Of a DNA stretch of 64,000 bases, positions 35,449-48,233 are shown one piece after another. Source of the DNA: Lyophyllum atratum. Taxonomy: Eukaryota > Basidiomycota > Agaricomycetes > Agaricales > Lyophyllaceae. The notes beneath the pieces are model-generated. The model was not told the origin of the DNA and did not search any database. It was given only the letters and a program-made list of their open reading frames with translations. Positions within the stretch are counted from its first letter, which is position 1; each line of letters starts with the position of its first letter. The DNA lies in contig JACGCN010000049.1 in the NCBI GenBank assembly GCA_014905825.1, forward strand, positions 248,001 through 312,000, given 5' to 3'. A program made the translations under genes and the position numbers.

Positions 35449-38400
35449 CTAGATGTCACTGAGTAATCTCGAAGGTCCAGCAACAGCATTATCAGCATAC
35501 TCTACTCCATTTTGTACCGCGTGGAACGCGGCCGAGGTCAAAGCCAGGGACTGTGACGCGGTCGGGCTCTCCATCTCGGCGTCCTCTGGCGGAATCAGAT
35601 ATTCTAGCTCTTCGTACATATGTGGGAACAGGATTGCCAGCATGTCGTCCATCCTGTAAATCCGCGATGAGCCAATGATGAGAAAGACCTCAAGCGGGAG
35701 ACGTACTTGAATATAAAGTCTCCTTTCTGAACCTTCTTCTTTCTTGGCGAGTCGACAACCTTCGCGTCACTCTCAACCGCAAGGGAAGTAACATTCAGGG
35801 TGCCTGCGGAATTCTCCTTGGTGTAAAGGGACAGTCCTTGTCGGGCGGCCAAATCAAGAATGTTCCGTTCCACGGTATCTACGTGGAGACATAAATATCG
35901 GCTGCGACTACGTAGAGGAAAGAGACTGACCTTCCGCGTAATAGCAGTACACTGATGATCATGGTAAGAAAATGGTAGGACGGATGGTGAGGGTCATCAT
36001 TTTTACCTTCTGTTGGTCGCGTCTGTCCCATCCTGTCAATACGGGCAATGGCTACAAACGTTAGATATCAGCCGCAACACCATCAACGACACGAGCGGAA
36101 CCCACCTTGTATTTCGAAACCATGATGGACGACACTTTCGAGAAGAAAGACGCGGGATGCGCAGGTGATGTTCAAGCCAGCATTTTCCCGTTCCCTGCCA
36201 TGGAATTACATGGAGAATCAAGAAAGAATCAACAGGGACAACATACCCATGGAGGAGCAACACAAGGATCTCTGGGTCGTTCTTGAACCTTTTCGCCGCG
36301 CTCTCGCCCTTTGATTTCTGGTCAATCCGTAAACACCGTATCCCTAACCACTACCTTGAGCCTAAGTCGTAAACACATCGAATATTTCTTACCATTGGTC
36401 TTCAGAGCACGCTCCATGACTAAAAGCAAATTTAGCATTAAAACCCTCAAGAAAGATGACGAACTCACTATGCAAGGAATCCGCCCAAGCCGAGAAAACA
36501 ATACTCTTAGCCCCCGGATCGGTTATCTTGAGGTAAAGCAAATGCCGAACGAGCGTCTGGATCTTGCTTCCATAATCACCAAACGACTCCATCGAGTTGA
36601 TATCCTGGAAAAGCTTCGTATCTAAATATCTGGGTCAGTACAGGACGTGAGACCAAGAATGTCACGAGAACCTATCATGTTATACGCTATCTGCCGCCGT
36701 GATCGCGGGGCTGGCTCGCCCTGTACAGCCTTCTGAGCTTCTTTTACGGCCTCAGGTTGGTCGGGGGTGACGGTGAATCGCTCGATCGTGTCGGGATCGA
36801 TGGGTACCCTGTGATGAATAGTCAGCCATGAACCACAGGAGTACACGATTGACTGTACCTGCAGACAGGGCATGTCTTGCCTTCCCTTCGAAGAAGCCAG
36901 GCTTTCATACATCCCTAATCATCTTACGTCAGCGAAAATTCCAGTCAAGGAACGTACGGTCTACCTCGCAGAAGACATGGGCACTATGGGCGAACACGAT
37001 GAGTGAACAGAACATGTAGAAGGTCGAGGACATACCACTGCGTGATAAACCCGCGCACAAACTCACACCTACAAAGGATACAACTCTCCTCGTCCTCATC
37101 CCGAATCCCAGCATCCTTGTTCTTCGTCAAGTTATCCAAATACCGCTGTCGGGCCCGACTCTTATTGATCTCGGCGTCCAGGTCATTCTTCTCCAATGTA
37201 GACTGGAGAAGAGCCTCCACGACCGGTCCCTCCCACTCGACCTCTGCGACGGTATCGGAGATCTCTTGGAGCTGGCGGAAGTACAGGATGCGCTGATTGA
37301 ACGCCTTGCGGATGAGAACGAGATCCACGTCTAGTTTATCCATGAGCGCAGCTAGTAAAGGATAATAAATCAGTCGACGGGTTCGTAGCACAGATAAGGA
37401 CCCATACTTTGATCAGTCATCAACTGCCTCAAGCCAGCAACAGCCTCCTTCAGCGCAACCTTCTCCGGATCCGTATCCCTATGAATACGCGTCGCAGCAG
37501 TGTTCAAATCAACCAGCACCTACCCCACCCAAAAAAAACCGAATCAGCAACCGCCCTACCAACCCTAAACCATTCAAAGCCAGGTGACCTACACTCTTAA
37601 TCGCCCTCCCCCCCAACCTCCTTAACAACTCCTTCCTCCGTCCCGAAAGCTGCGCATGCAACACCTCATGCTCCGGCTTCACCTCCACATCCTCCACCAC
37701 CTCCATCATCACCTCCCCCTCCCCATCCTCGCCCCCTCCCCCGCCTCCGCCCCGCTCGAGGAGCCCAGCAGCAGCAGCCATCGCCGCCTTCGTGTGCCTT
37801 AACTTCTTCTCCCGCACATCATGCGCCGCCAGCAGCGTGCGCTCATTCAACAGCGCCTGCCTCCGGTCGCTCAGCAGCGCAGAGTAGGCTTGGAGGTAGG
37901 CCTCGGCCTCCCCCTGGCTATCGAGTGTCCGCTGGTACTCCTCCCCGTCCGGGGCGTCTCCGTTCTCCTCATCCCCGGCACCAGCTAACTTCTGCGTCAG
38001 AAGCGTCGTCATATACGTGCGCCATTCCCACAGCAAAGTCGACTGGTCGTTCAGCACGTCCTCCATGATAACATGTGCCTCCTCAATCTATCACCATACA
38101 GTCGTCAACATCTTGCCCATTCGCGAACAAAAACAGAAGAACAAACTGACGAGATCAATCTCCGCGCTCAGCCTCTTAAACACCGTAACCTTATGCGGCT
38201 GCGGCTTCGCCTTCCACTCCACCTCGGTCGGCTCATAAGTCTCCGCTATGGAGGTCAGCACCGCATCATCCAAGAGCGGCACGCCCACCACCAGCGCCTC
38301 CCTCGATATATGCTTCCTCGTCGCATCCTGCGTCAACAGCGCCATCGCCCTCGTCGCCTCCTCCTCCGTGCCTACCAAAAAAGAATACACAAATCAACAC

Positions 38401-41400
38401 CCCCATCCCATACTCGGAAGGAAAAGAAGAGAGAGGCACTAACCTTTCAACAACCCCCTCCGAATCTCCTCCGCAGCCGCGTACGCCTTATCCTCCTCCG
38501 GCGCCCCAAGCGCATGATAGACATCCCCCATCAAGAACCTCGCACGATGCAAGGCAATCCTACACTCCCTCAGCCGATTCTGCAGCGCGCCCCGTTTATT
38601 CCCTTCCCCCTCCCCCTTCTCTCCCTTCCCCCTTCCACGCCCCAAATTCAAATCCACCTCCTCCTCATCCGAGTCGTCTTCAAACTCCTCCTCCTCCTCC
38701 TCCGTCTCGCCCTCAAGCTCCTTGCCCTTCCCCTTCTCCGCCACCTGTACCCCTCCCAACTCTTCCGCACCAGACCGCACGCGCTTGTGCCTCCGCCCAG
38801 CGACATACCGCTCCAACGCCCCCCTCGCCTCATCCACCAACGCCTCCGCCTCCCTCTCCGCCACCACCAGCGTCCCCAGCGCATGCTCAAACCTCCCCGC
38901 ATCATTCTCATCCCTCGCCTGCAGCTGTGCGATCCGTATCAGCGCATGCACCTACCGAACACCCCATCAGTCCCTCCAAACCCTCCCAGCCCAAGTGAGA
39001 GAAGAAAGACGAACCTTGGCCCGATGATCATCCATCATATCCCTCCAATTCCCATCCCTCATATTCTGCAGCACATCCCCAATACTCTGCACCCTCCCCG
39101 CCCTATACATCCCCCCCTTCCCCCCCTCCCTCCCACCACCCCCCTGCAGCATCCCCACCTGCGGATGCGTACACATCGCCCTGAGCCTTCGGATCGCCGC
39201 ACGCAGCGTCGCACCATCGATCTGCCACCCGTCGGAGGCGGCGATGCCGCGCGCGTCGAGGCCGAGGTCTTGGAGGGCTTGTTCTAGGGTTTGGTCGTAT
39301 ACCTAGGGGGGTGAGTGTCAGCTCAATGGGTAAGTGGGTGTGTGAGTTTATGGGGGGGAGGGGGGGGTGGAGGAAGTATAAGGGGGGAGGGACAGAGGAA
39401 AGAACGACGAACATGCTTCTCAACAGCCCCCAGCCCAATCCCCACCAAATACCGCGTCTGCTGCGGGATCGTAAGCTCCTCCTGTACATTTTTCTTCAGC
39501 GTCCTACCCCCAACAACATCAGCATCTGTCTCATCGGGTAAAAGAAAACAGAAAACGATAATAGTAGAACAGAAAAGAGAGAGAGAAGAAAACAGCATAG
39601 GCGTCTCACAAGGTAATAACAAAAGAAAACGATAGAAGTAGCAGAGAAAAGAAAAAAGAGAGGGAACGCACCGGATCCCATAAGCCCCAAACATCCCCGC
39701 GAAATACGCCGCTCCGAACCCCGTACTCGTAAGCCTTGTCCACAGGCGGGGAGACCCGATTTGGTGGTCTACCCGGAGGAACCTACCACGCGACGGGGCA
39801 GTGTTAAGCAAAGACGAAGACGGGAGGGGGGAGAGAAGGGGAAGGACGTACTTGAGGACATGCATGAGGTCGGCGACCTGCTGTCTTGCGGGGGTCCCTG
39901 ATACTGCGAAGGAGGAGAGGCGCGGGATGAGGGATACCATGTCTCTATTGGGGGAGTCCGTATCAGTATCTCCCCAACCACAAAGCAATAAAGCATGAAA
40001 AAAATAAAGGAAGGAAGAATGAATGAATGAAAGAAAAAGCAACGCACTCAGTCTTCCCCCCCCCAACCACCTGCACCTCATCCATAATCACCCTCCCCCA
40101 CTCCACCATCACCAACGGGCTCCTCGTCCTCTCCACACTCGAATACACCACGTCCTCCCTCCTCGGCCTCGTGGGCGCAGCAAGGGCGACGTTGAAGTCG
40201 GAGCGCAGGACGCTGTAGGTGGTTATCACTACGTCGAAGGTGTGTGCGTAGGTGGGCCAGTCCATTATTTCTTGTTCCTCTTCCTTCTCTTCCTCCTTCT
40301 CCTCCTCCTCCTTTTCACGTGCTGAGGAGGAAGAGTCGAGGTCCGAGTCACCCTCCTCCTCCCAAGCTTTCCTACGAGCCTTAGCCTTCCGCTTCCCCTT
40401 CTTCGACATCCGTTCGACCCTCGCAGCCTCCACCTGCCTCTTCGTAACCGGCACAGGCACCTTCGCCCACCCCTCATACACCATCACCCTCAACCCCGGC
40501 GCATGCACCCCCAGCTCATCCACCCACTGCCCCGCCAGCGCCGGCGGCGTCACGATCAGCGTCGTCTACATTCCCCCCCACCACACAAATTAGCCATGTT
40601 GTCCCACCACAAAAACAAGGGAGGAAAGGAGGAAGAAGGGAGGGAGAAACACACCTTGACAGCCCTAACATCCAACCCCGCCCCCGGATCCCACCTCACA
40701 ACACTCGGATTCCTTTCCGGCGGCGACGGATTCATAAGTATCAACGCAATACTCTCCAACGTCTTTCCCAACCCCGGCTCTTCCGCCAATATGCCCCCCA
40801 GCGCCCTTCCCACCCCCTCTGTCTCGGATGCGGGAAGGGTGGGTGACAACATCCCACTTAGCCGGTGCATGTAGAGGGTTGGCGCGGCGTGGATCTTTTC
40901 CCAGAATGAGAAGGGCGGAGGGGAGGAGGGGGAGGTGGAGGGGATGGGGATGACTTGCCCGTTGGGGGTGATAGTCTTACCTTCGCGGGAGAGGAGCCAC
41001 GCGACGCTGCGCCTCTGAAACGGGAGCAGCGTCGGTATGAGCTCCGCGGGCTGCATCATCTCCTGCATCTCCGGGGACCGCAGCGCCGGTGCAGGCCCGA
41101 GGACGGAGTAGAAGAACGGGATATTGGTGGCGCCCGCGTAGGACTCGGGTGTGGGGAGTGAGGAGGGGTAGAGGAAGTGCAGGAGGCGGCGTTGGGCGTC
41201 TTCCACCGTGGATGTTTTCTGTTTCTTGGCGGGGCGGGGGAAGGGGGCGAAGATGCCTGGGAGGAGGAGGGAGGTGGTTGTGTGTATTTGGAGGCGGAAG
41301 GGGAGGGAGGGGGAGGTGGGGTCTTGGGGATGGGGAAGTGGGGGGAGGATGAGGAGCGTGAGACGGGTGTGGATGGAGGTGCGGGAGGAGGATTGGAGGA

Positions 41401-42091
41401 TGTATGCGGCCATTGTGGGGTCGCGCACGAGCTCGGAGGAGATGTCGTGCCATTCGAGGTCGATGGAGTCGCCGTGTAAGGGGAGGAGGAGCGTCCACGG
41501 CACGCGGTTCCGCAGCATCGGCGATAGCACCACGAGGCGCCCGCGGTACTCTATCAGATCGACATCGCCCAAGTCGATCGTGCGCGGCTCGTCGGGGTGT
41601 TGCAGGTCAGCCACCATCTCCGTGAGATTGTCCTCCTCCACGTTCCAGCCTGGTACCTCCTCCCCTATCTGCGTATACTCTACCTCAAACGTATGTTGCA
41701 GCACCGGCACGCTCTTCACATCCTCAGACAGCTTAGTATCGTGGACCGGGTAGGCTAAGTCGGGGTATTTCAAGAGAGGCCAGTCGTAGTCGCCAGGCTC
41801 AGTCGAGCTGGGCGTGGCTGACCCAGAGCCAGCGGGCGTGGACCCCTCAGACGTCTTCGCGCGTTTCGCAGTTCTTACACGACGAGACGGTGGGCTCGGG
41901 GAGCGTTTCCTGCCCTTGCCCTTACTTGACAAGGGGGGACTTGGCGTGTCGTTGCTTGTGGCTATCTGTACTAGCTCATGCACGGCCCGGATGTTGAGCC
42001 ATGGCCTGAAGGTTGCTGGCTCATGGAGGCGCCAGACGTTGCTGACGCTGGACCGGAGGGACTCAGTGTGGTGGGAGAAAGAGGTGCGCAT
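35449..42091 (-). CDS. SNF2 helicase with RING finger (SHPRH/Irc20-like)
   Basis: Large, roughly 1,500-aa, multi-exon DNA-dependent ATPase with an embedded RING ubiquitin-ligase finger. The N-terminal exon holds a nuclear-type basic stretch (KGKGRKRSPSPPSRRVRTAK) and motif I GGILAEEPGLGKTLES. Motif Ia region is TLIVTPPALAGQW, motif II is VIMDEVQ and motif III is FAVSGTPA. Long charged insertions separate the two helicase lobes, as in SHPRH. The RING is CILCRCEF...CAHVFCEGCMKAW...CPVCR. The second lobe has KSIVFSAW, NITCASRVFLLES and AIARIDRMGQTRP. DEVQ plus a RING between the lobes points to the SHPRH/Irc20 branch rather than Rad5. The presumed role is chromatin or DNA-repair ubiquitylation. 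The ATG at 42091 is the first Met of the long frame. Confidence 0.87.
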
Positions 42092-44170
42092 TCGGTGGGG
42101 AAAGCAGCCAGGAAAGGAGGCTGAGGGAGGGAGTGAAGGTAGACGCGTCTTAATAAAATCTCATTTGCGCCCACGTGATCTTCCTCTCACGCCGCCGGTC
42201 CCGACGCTAAGGCGCGCTTACCGCATGTTGCCTGTCGGCCCGCCGCGTCGGGGTCTCAGCTGTCATGCAACGGTCATGGATGACCACGAATGAGTCAAGC
42301 TGCGGTGGAACGTGTCAAAGCGTCGGCCCAGGGACGAATGAGGGGTGACACTTATTATCTTCTGATGTGCGGGAGTTCGAATCGAGTCTCGACTGCCAAT
42401 TTTCATCCTCCTCATCTAGGGTCATCCTCATTCCAAGCCAAGTTCCCGCGAGTCCCAGGCTACCGCCTCCCCACTCCTCCACACCGAGCGCACCCTGCCA
42501 ACGCCGCTATCCCCATCCACCGCGCCACCCAGCTCCATGGCCACCGTCAAAGCCTTCATCGCGCAGTCCCTGGGGCTGAGACTGTCCCTCGAAGGTCGTC
42601 ACATCTTTCGCCACCCTCAACACCGCCAGCCGCCCCCTCAATGCCGTGATAGAACTCTGTATCCTATAGTAAGCAACTTTCCTTTATATTTGCGACTATG
42701 TAGCCGCTCTTTGAGTGAGTTTTGACTAGCGATATTAGTTCTAGTTTCCGGCCCCAATCCAACTGACATCGGCATCCCACACACCGGCATAGCCAGCTGC
42801 CCCTTGGTCACAACGGTGCACTGACATGCTCCTCCATGACCTTGTGAGGTGGTGACGAACAAGGATATGGCGTCGTTCAACTCGAAGATGGAGCAGGCGC
42901 ACATGCCGGAGGTCTTATGACGAAGACGAAGACGAAGTTCAATTATTTACTCGGTGAGCCTAGTCCCGAGTCCTTTCCATTTCTCCCACTAACATCCCCC
43001 CCCAGCGAAAGCGACGACCCCCGCGCAGCAACTCCTCCAATACCTTAGACTCACAACTAAATACTGGTGCCAATTCCGGCCCAGTCCAACATCGACATCC
43101 CCGGCATCGACATAGCCAACACTGGTCATAATGGTGGACTGACGTGCTTCCTAATTGCATCAGAAGGCTGTGACGAACAAGGATATGCTGTGGTTCGACT
43201 CGAAGATGGGTGCGGAGGTAGATACCACTGTCGCTGGAGACCAAGGCCCGCTTGGTGCCAGAGGTCTTATGGCGAGGTTTACTCGGTAAGCCTCACCTCG
43301 AGTCCTTCCCATCTCTCCTACCAACGTCTCCCCCAGCACAACCCACGACGTCCGCTGAGCCTCTTCTCACCACCAAGTACTGGTACCAATTCTGGCGCGA
43401 TCCAACATCGACATCCCCCACACCGACATACCAATGCACCGGCATACCGCGCGCATTGCTTCCTTGGAGTACCCACTATAAAAGACTACAGAGCAAACGC
43501 CTTGTGAGTCCGTACCTTCCGTGGCCGCACAGCTAGCAATATTGTATCAATGGTAAGGCTACAGCCATAAACCCAGCTGGTAAGAACCCCTTCGACTCCC
43601 CTTCGACTCCCTAGTGACCTCGTGAGGTTGTGACATACGAGGATATGGTCTGGTTCGAGATGGAGAGGCCGATACCGTCTCGTGCAACTCCTCAAATACC
43701 TCACAACCACCATCACCTGCCTCGTCCTCTCCTTCGTGGGACCATGGGGCCCCCACCCTCCGAGTCCTCGGATCCTCTCCGCCGCCCCCCTCCTCATCCT
43801 CATCCAAGCCTTCTCCCAGGCCACCGCCTCCCCACCCCCTCACACCGAGCGCATCCCCACCGCCAACGCTGCCGGCCTCATCGACGGCGCCACCGGCTCC
43901 ATTGCCACCGTCAAAGCCTCGAAGGTAGCCGCCGCCGCCTTGACGCCTGTACCCTAGTATATAAGCAACTTACTTAGGCGCACTAGTAGTGATATGTAGT
44001 GGTGACGCGCGCTTTGCACCTGGAAGCTACTACTTGTGTGGGTCCAATGACAGTTCCGATATCCCCGGACTCCAGTGTTTCTACTCTTGAACTCGAACCC
44101 CCAGCGATCGTCTGCCATCCACCGCTTCCACCAAAGCCACCTACCCATCGAAGTTCTCCAATCCGCCTAA
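42092..44170. other. gene-poor interval containing a decayed tandem array
   Basis: About 2.1 kb between the helicase start and an F-box gene. The first ~300 bases are the likely helicase promoter. Most of the rest is the degenerate repeat region annotated separately. No intact gene is seen. Confidence 0.5.
42440..43960 (+). repeat. degenerate tandem duplication of a coding-like unit
   Basis: Recurring blocks appear in the same order. GTGACGAACAAGGATATG is at 42852 and recurs at 43169, with a diverged form (GTGACATACGAGGATATG) at 43629. An intron-like block opening ACTCGGTGAGCCT at 42949 or ACTCGGTAAGCCT at 43281 ends in CCCCCAG. A CCAACATCGACATCCCC block is at 43085 and 43401, with a weaker form at 42758. 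An outer pair (CACACCGAGCGCA... CCACCGTCAAAGCCT) lies at about 42479-42555 and 43839-43918. The best frame of unit B reads VTNKDMLWFDSKMGAEVDTT then GPLGARGLMARFTR. Other units are shifted or interrupted, so this looks like a dead, locally duplicated gene of unknown identity. Confidence 0.6.
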
Positions 44171-45979
44171 ATGGATCACTGTCTCAAGATCATCGAAATC
44201 CAAATTCTGATCATTGAACATCTCGTAGTGGCATGTGCTAGTACCATTAATCCTTCTCGCTACAAGTATTTTGCGACTTTGGCAAGCTTGGCCAGAACAT
44301 CCTCTATATTCACAGGTCTTCTTCGCTTTTTCTTTTTTCGATTATGTGTTGGGGGTTGACAAGTTCACCGTTTAGAAGCTGCCCTCGACGCGCTATGGTG
44401 TGAACAACCCTCACTGGCATATCTAATCCAGGTGATGCCCGACGATCTGTGGACGATCACTATTGAGCCAGAGCTTTTTTCGGGCACAGATGGAGTCATG
44501 AGAACATTGGTACGCACTAGAACTCGTAAGCTATTGATTCCAAGCGACATAATCTTCGTCCGATAGGAATTCAATAGACCTCTGGAAGACACCGACTGGT
44601 CACGATTTGACTATTACTCGCACAGGATCCGATCGTTAGGCCGTACATTGTTGCGCCGACAGCCGGATCCCGGTGAAACCGGGTTCGAATCTCACAACTC
44701 GCACCGACCACCGGATGTCGATGCATCCGTGTTCAAATCTTTCAACTTGCATCGTCCCTTCGATTCCTTGCTCCCCAACCTTTATGAATTCCATCTCAAC
44801 CTCGCCGACCCCTCAACACTAAGATGTCTCCCATTCATGCCCGCCGTCCTCTTTTCGAGTGGTGCCAAACTCGAGGCTCTTGTGTTAGACATACCCCATA
44901 GGCTACCCGACGATTTTCCCAGTTTTCTTTCATCCATTTCATACACCTGCACAGATATCCGTGTCCTAAAAGTCCAACTCCTTAGTTCGATCGCCCCAAT
45001 CCTGTTCATGCCCAGTCACAGTATCATGCTCATACCATTCATATGTGAGCTCAACAATCTTCGATCTCTCACGATTCCCGGAGAATGGACGGTGACACCC
45101 GACCTCATCTATCATCTTGGAAGTTTAACTGGGCTTTCTTATTGCGGGGACATATTCATTGACTCCTCCATGACCGGCCTCCAAATACGGCGGCTGTTCA
45201 CGAGCGACAGCGGACGTTTTTCGGAGCTCCGCCACCTCTACCTAAGAACATCAACTGCGGAGCAGGCTGTAGATGTAATGCAATCGTTGCAATTGCCTCT
45301 GGAGCACCTGGCAATAGAATTTGGGGAACCCAAATTCCAGCCGCCAACATCCGTCCCGAGGCTTATAGAATCCTTTGTAAATCACAACTGCATTTCATCC
45401 TTGACAACACTCTTCCTCCGCTTTTCCCGGCCACTCATGCATGAAATCGCACCCGATTCTCTTTGCAACAACTTCATGCCTCTATTCCTGCTCAAAGCGC
45501 TCCGCGTACTTTACCTTGAATTTGAGAGGAATTCACCATTCAACAATGATTGGCTTGCTGAGGCGGCCATGGCTTGGCCCCATCTCAGCCGCCTCATGCT
45601 GTTTTCAGCGGTTAATGAGCCCCCGGTAGTGACTCTAGCAGGCCTGTTCCCCCTAATCAGACATTGTCCACAGCTCTCCTACCTCTGCCTCACCCTCGAC
45701 GCTAAACCATTCGGCCGGGATCAGGATGTCCTGCTTTCCGGGATCTGCAATCGGAAGCTTACACGGCTGGGAACTTTGCCGATCTCCCTGATCACGAATC
45801 CGGAGGGCGTGTTTCAGTGCCTGCAGCTTATGTTTCCCTGCTTGACTACGATTGACCGTCAGATCAATGCCTGTACCATCACTGCCTATAGCTATGAGAC
45901 TCGGGACCAAGAGGGTGATTGGGATAGGCTTGTTGAGTTGGTAAGACTCAAACCACCATGCCCTCGTCTTCCCCTATGA
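44171..45979 (+). CDS. F-box/LRR-like protein
   Basis: Three exons (44171-44315, 44376-44509, 44567-45979) give 563 aa. The N-terminus is the F-box form common in Agaricomycetes: IEHLV, then FATLASLARTSSIFTEAALD, followed by ALWCEQPSLAYLIQVMPDDLW. The remainder is leucine-rich in irregular repeats (LRSLTIPGEW, LRHLYLRTS, LRVLYLEFERNS, LSYLCLTLDAKPF), as in substrate-recognition parts of SCF ubiquitin ligases. The partial gene at 62637 shares the N-terminal plan and the first intron position. Such proteins form large, fast-evolving families in basidiomycetes; the target is unknown. Confidence 0.82.
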
Positions 45980-46619
45980 AGAATGTCATACCCTAGGTAG
46001 GTATCCTTTGACCCTTTCTTGTGTCGTTGTTCGATGTCGTCGGGCGGTCCAGCCTGCCGGTTAGCAATTAATCATGTATGTAAAATATATCCCTACCGCC
46101 TCACCGAAGAGCATCCTCTCGACATAAGAATTAATTTTGATCCAGGCGCGCGCGCTGGGATACCGACAAGGGAGGATGAAGTAGCCACGAACCCGGAAGC
46201 CAAGAAGTTCGACAATAATGGCCGCAGTTGAGTGTAGGTTCGAACCCTCGCGCAGCCGTGAGAGACCGGAGAGTAAGGCACACGATTGAGTACAGAAATA
46301 GATTCCAAGCTGTTCACCAACCTTCGCCGCTGTCATGCCATGGTGCTCCATAAGCTGATAGCTCGGTGTCACAGCGATGTCTGCACAACTTTGTTACAGC
46401 GCTTGCTACGACCCGCTTTTGACCATGCATCATTATTTCGTGGGGTTCCTTGATATGACAGGTTCATTCCATCACGACGGACACGCGTGTTCCAGCACGA
46501 TGAACACGCGTTAGGGTTTAGGTATTTTTGAATCCGATCCTCAACGTCGGAGCTTGACGTCCATCTTAGGCGCTCACGAACCCCACGCGGCTGTACGCTG
46601 TACCGTACCAAACCACACG
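45980..46619. other. intergenic, no gene seen
   Basis: About 640 bases between two F-box genes. A tRNA T-loop-like GGTTCGAACC at about 46237 has no matching tRNA fold around it. No gene is seen. Confidence 0.45.
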
Positions 46620-47844
46620 ATGTCGGAACCCACACTGGCTCACGAAATCATCGACTCTATCATCGACCATCTCCAATCCGACAAGGCCACTCTCGCAGCA
46701 TGCAGCCTCGTATCGAAAACATGGACACTCCGCAGCACACACCACCTTTTCTCACACATCAGCATCAACAAGTGGAACTTCAAAAAGATCCAGACTTTGC
46801 CCCAGCCATCCAGCCGAATAGTTGGGCGCGTTCGGATGCTGCTGATCTATCTACTGAACCACGAGCAGGCTACCAGCGCGCACCTTTGCCCCCGAGTCCA
46901 GCCTTTCTCTTCGGTCACTGTTCTCGCATTATTCAGAGTTTATTTTTCGACGTCCGACAAATTCACTCGGCTCATATGCTGCTTCCCCAAGCTTCAGGTT
47001 CTGTCGCTGAACACATTAATATGGAATCAGGAACCCACTACTCCGCTTATAGTAGAGTGCGGATGCCCGCCCATGGAGTTGCACACTTTGAACGTAGGAT
47101 GGCAGATTGAAGGTTTCCCGTCGGGCATTCCCTGGCTCTTTGAGTGGTTTCTTGCGAAGGGCATGCCTCCGCTATCCACTGTTCGCCTACGCGGGTTTTC
47201 CGACGAAGACATCCCATTGATCAATGACGCTCTGAAGAATCTGAGAAATTCACTGCGGTCTCTCGAGCTCGAGCTTGGCGTCCTGCGGTCTCTCGAGCTC
47301 GAGCTTGGCGTCGTAGATGATGATGATAATGTTGGTATGTGAACAGTCATGGCAATTTTTGTATCAGCTTGGGCTTTACTGATTCCTAGTCGCAGGCCCG
47401 ATACCCCACTTTGACGGGATTGATCTTAGCCAGCACCATCACCTCCAAAGCCTGAGCATTCTCAACGGACGACCCAAATCACTCCACAACCTTCTCAAAA
47501 CGCTGTCACACCAGTCTACGCTCAAAGACGCCACGATTTCACTTCTTCCCTGGTGGCATCGGCCAGATCATCCATACAGTCGGGAAAACCTAGACCACTA
47601 CCTTGGGAACTCTGACACGGGCCATCACTCCGTAGTGCAACTGCACGTTCGAGTCATCCCGGTAAGATCAGACACTGAAGAGATGATCAAGAGAACCAAG
47701 TCACGTTTCCCGTTGTGCAGTGCACGCGGAAACCTTCATGTAATCGCAGAAACCGCCGTTCCTCAAGCTGGACAATGGGAGGGTTTCTTCTCGTCCACCT
47801 GGATCTCGCCATCCCTTCGAGAAACTGCACAAGCGGGTGCTTAG
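46620..47844 (+). CDS. F-box protein
   Basis: Two exons (46620-47334, 47396-47844) give 387 aa. The start MSEPTLAHEIIDSIIDHL opens a clear F-box (LAACSLVSKTWTLRSTHHLF). The rest is LRR-like without strict repeats (LQVLSLNTLIW, LHTLNVGWQI, LSTVRLRGFSDED). Just before the intron the sequence LRSLELELGV occurs twice in a row through an exact 30-bp duplication. It is the same subfamily as the gene at 61127-62329 (LPQELVDVIIDHLRDDRTAL). The presumed role is an SCF substrate adaptor; the target is unknown. Confidence 0.8.
47253..47312 (+). repeat. 30-bp perfect tandem duplication inside the F-box gene
   Basis: The 30 bases at 47253-47282 are repeated exactly at 47283-47312. The frame is kept, which doubles LRSLELELGV. 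Perfect identity suggests a recent event. Confidence 0.9.
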
Positions 47845-48233
47845 ACAAGGGATTGACGGAAATGTTATCAAGTCTCCGGTAGCTAACCCCAACACAGATG
47901 GTAGTCGATCTGTAGACCGGTGACCGATCCCTCAACGAAGGGCAAGCCTCCTCCACTCGAGGTTGCCTCCGTTGAGGGGCTGGTCACGAGTCCAGTCGAT
48001 CTGTTTGTAGATGACTACTACCAGATGTAGATTCAGGTTATCGATTAAGGATTTAGCAATGGTCATCTACTCGGTCATTCGTTTCTCAGAGTCCTAGCAC
48101 CCATGTTAGGCTAGTACCACGCGTCGTGGATATACTCAAAGGTGAACTTCAGTTGGCAGAGCCGTCGTCGGTGGTATATAAGCCCAGTAAGCACAGCACG
48201 ACATCGCTCCAAAACCAACCCGCCAACGAAAGA
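47845..48233. other. intergenic, convergent 3' flanks
   Basis: About 390 bases between convergent genes. A loose repeat of the GTAGTCGATCTGTAGA kind occurs near 47900 and 47993. No gene is seen. Confidence 0.4.

Noticed and set aside
38073..39287. 404-aa plus-strand frame opposite the helicase gene
   Set aside because: It is a shadow of the GC-rich, charged coding strand. It is Pro/Arg/Leu-rich, has no recognisable motif, and the minus-strand gene explains the region.
39340..39400. G-rich runs as a G-quadruplex regulatory element
   Set aside because: They lie in an intron-like interval of the helicase gene, and the runs are probably simple low complexity. Nothing else supports a function.
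42365..42400. GGGAGTTCGAATCGAGTC as a possible tRNA end
   Set aside because: No cloverleaf could be folded from the preceding ~60 bases.
44660..44705. CCGGGTTCGAATCTC resembling a tRNA T arm
   Set aside because: It lies in the open frame of the F-box exon, and the stem strands are not complementary.
46225..46260. GGTTCGAACC resembling a tRNA T-loop
   Set aside because: The flanking bases do not form a five-pair T stem, and no acceptor, D or anticodon arm could be placed on either strand.
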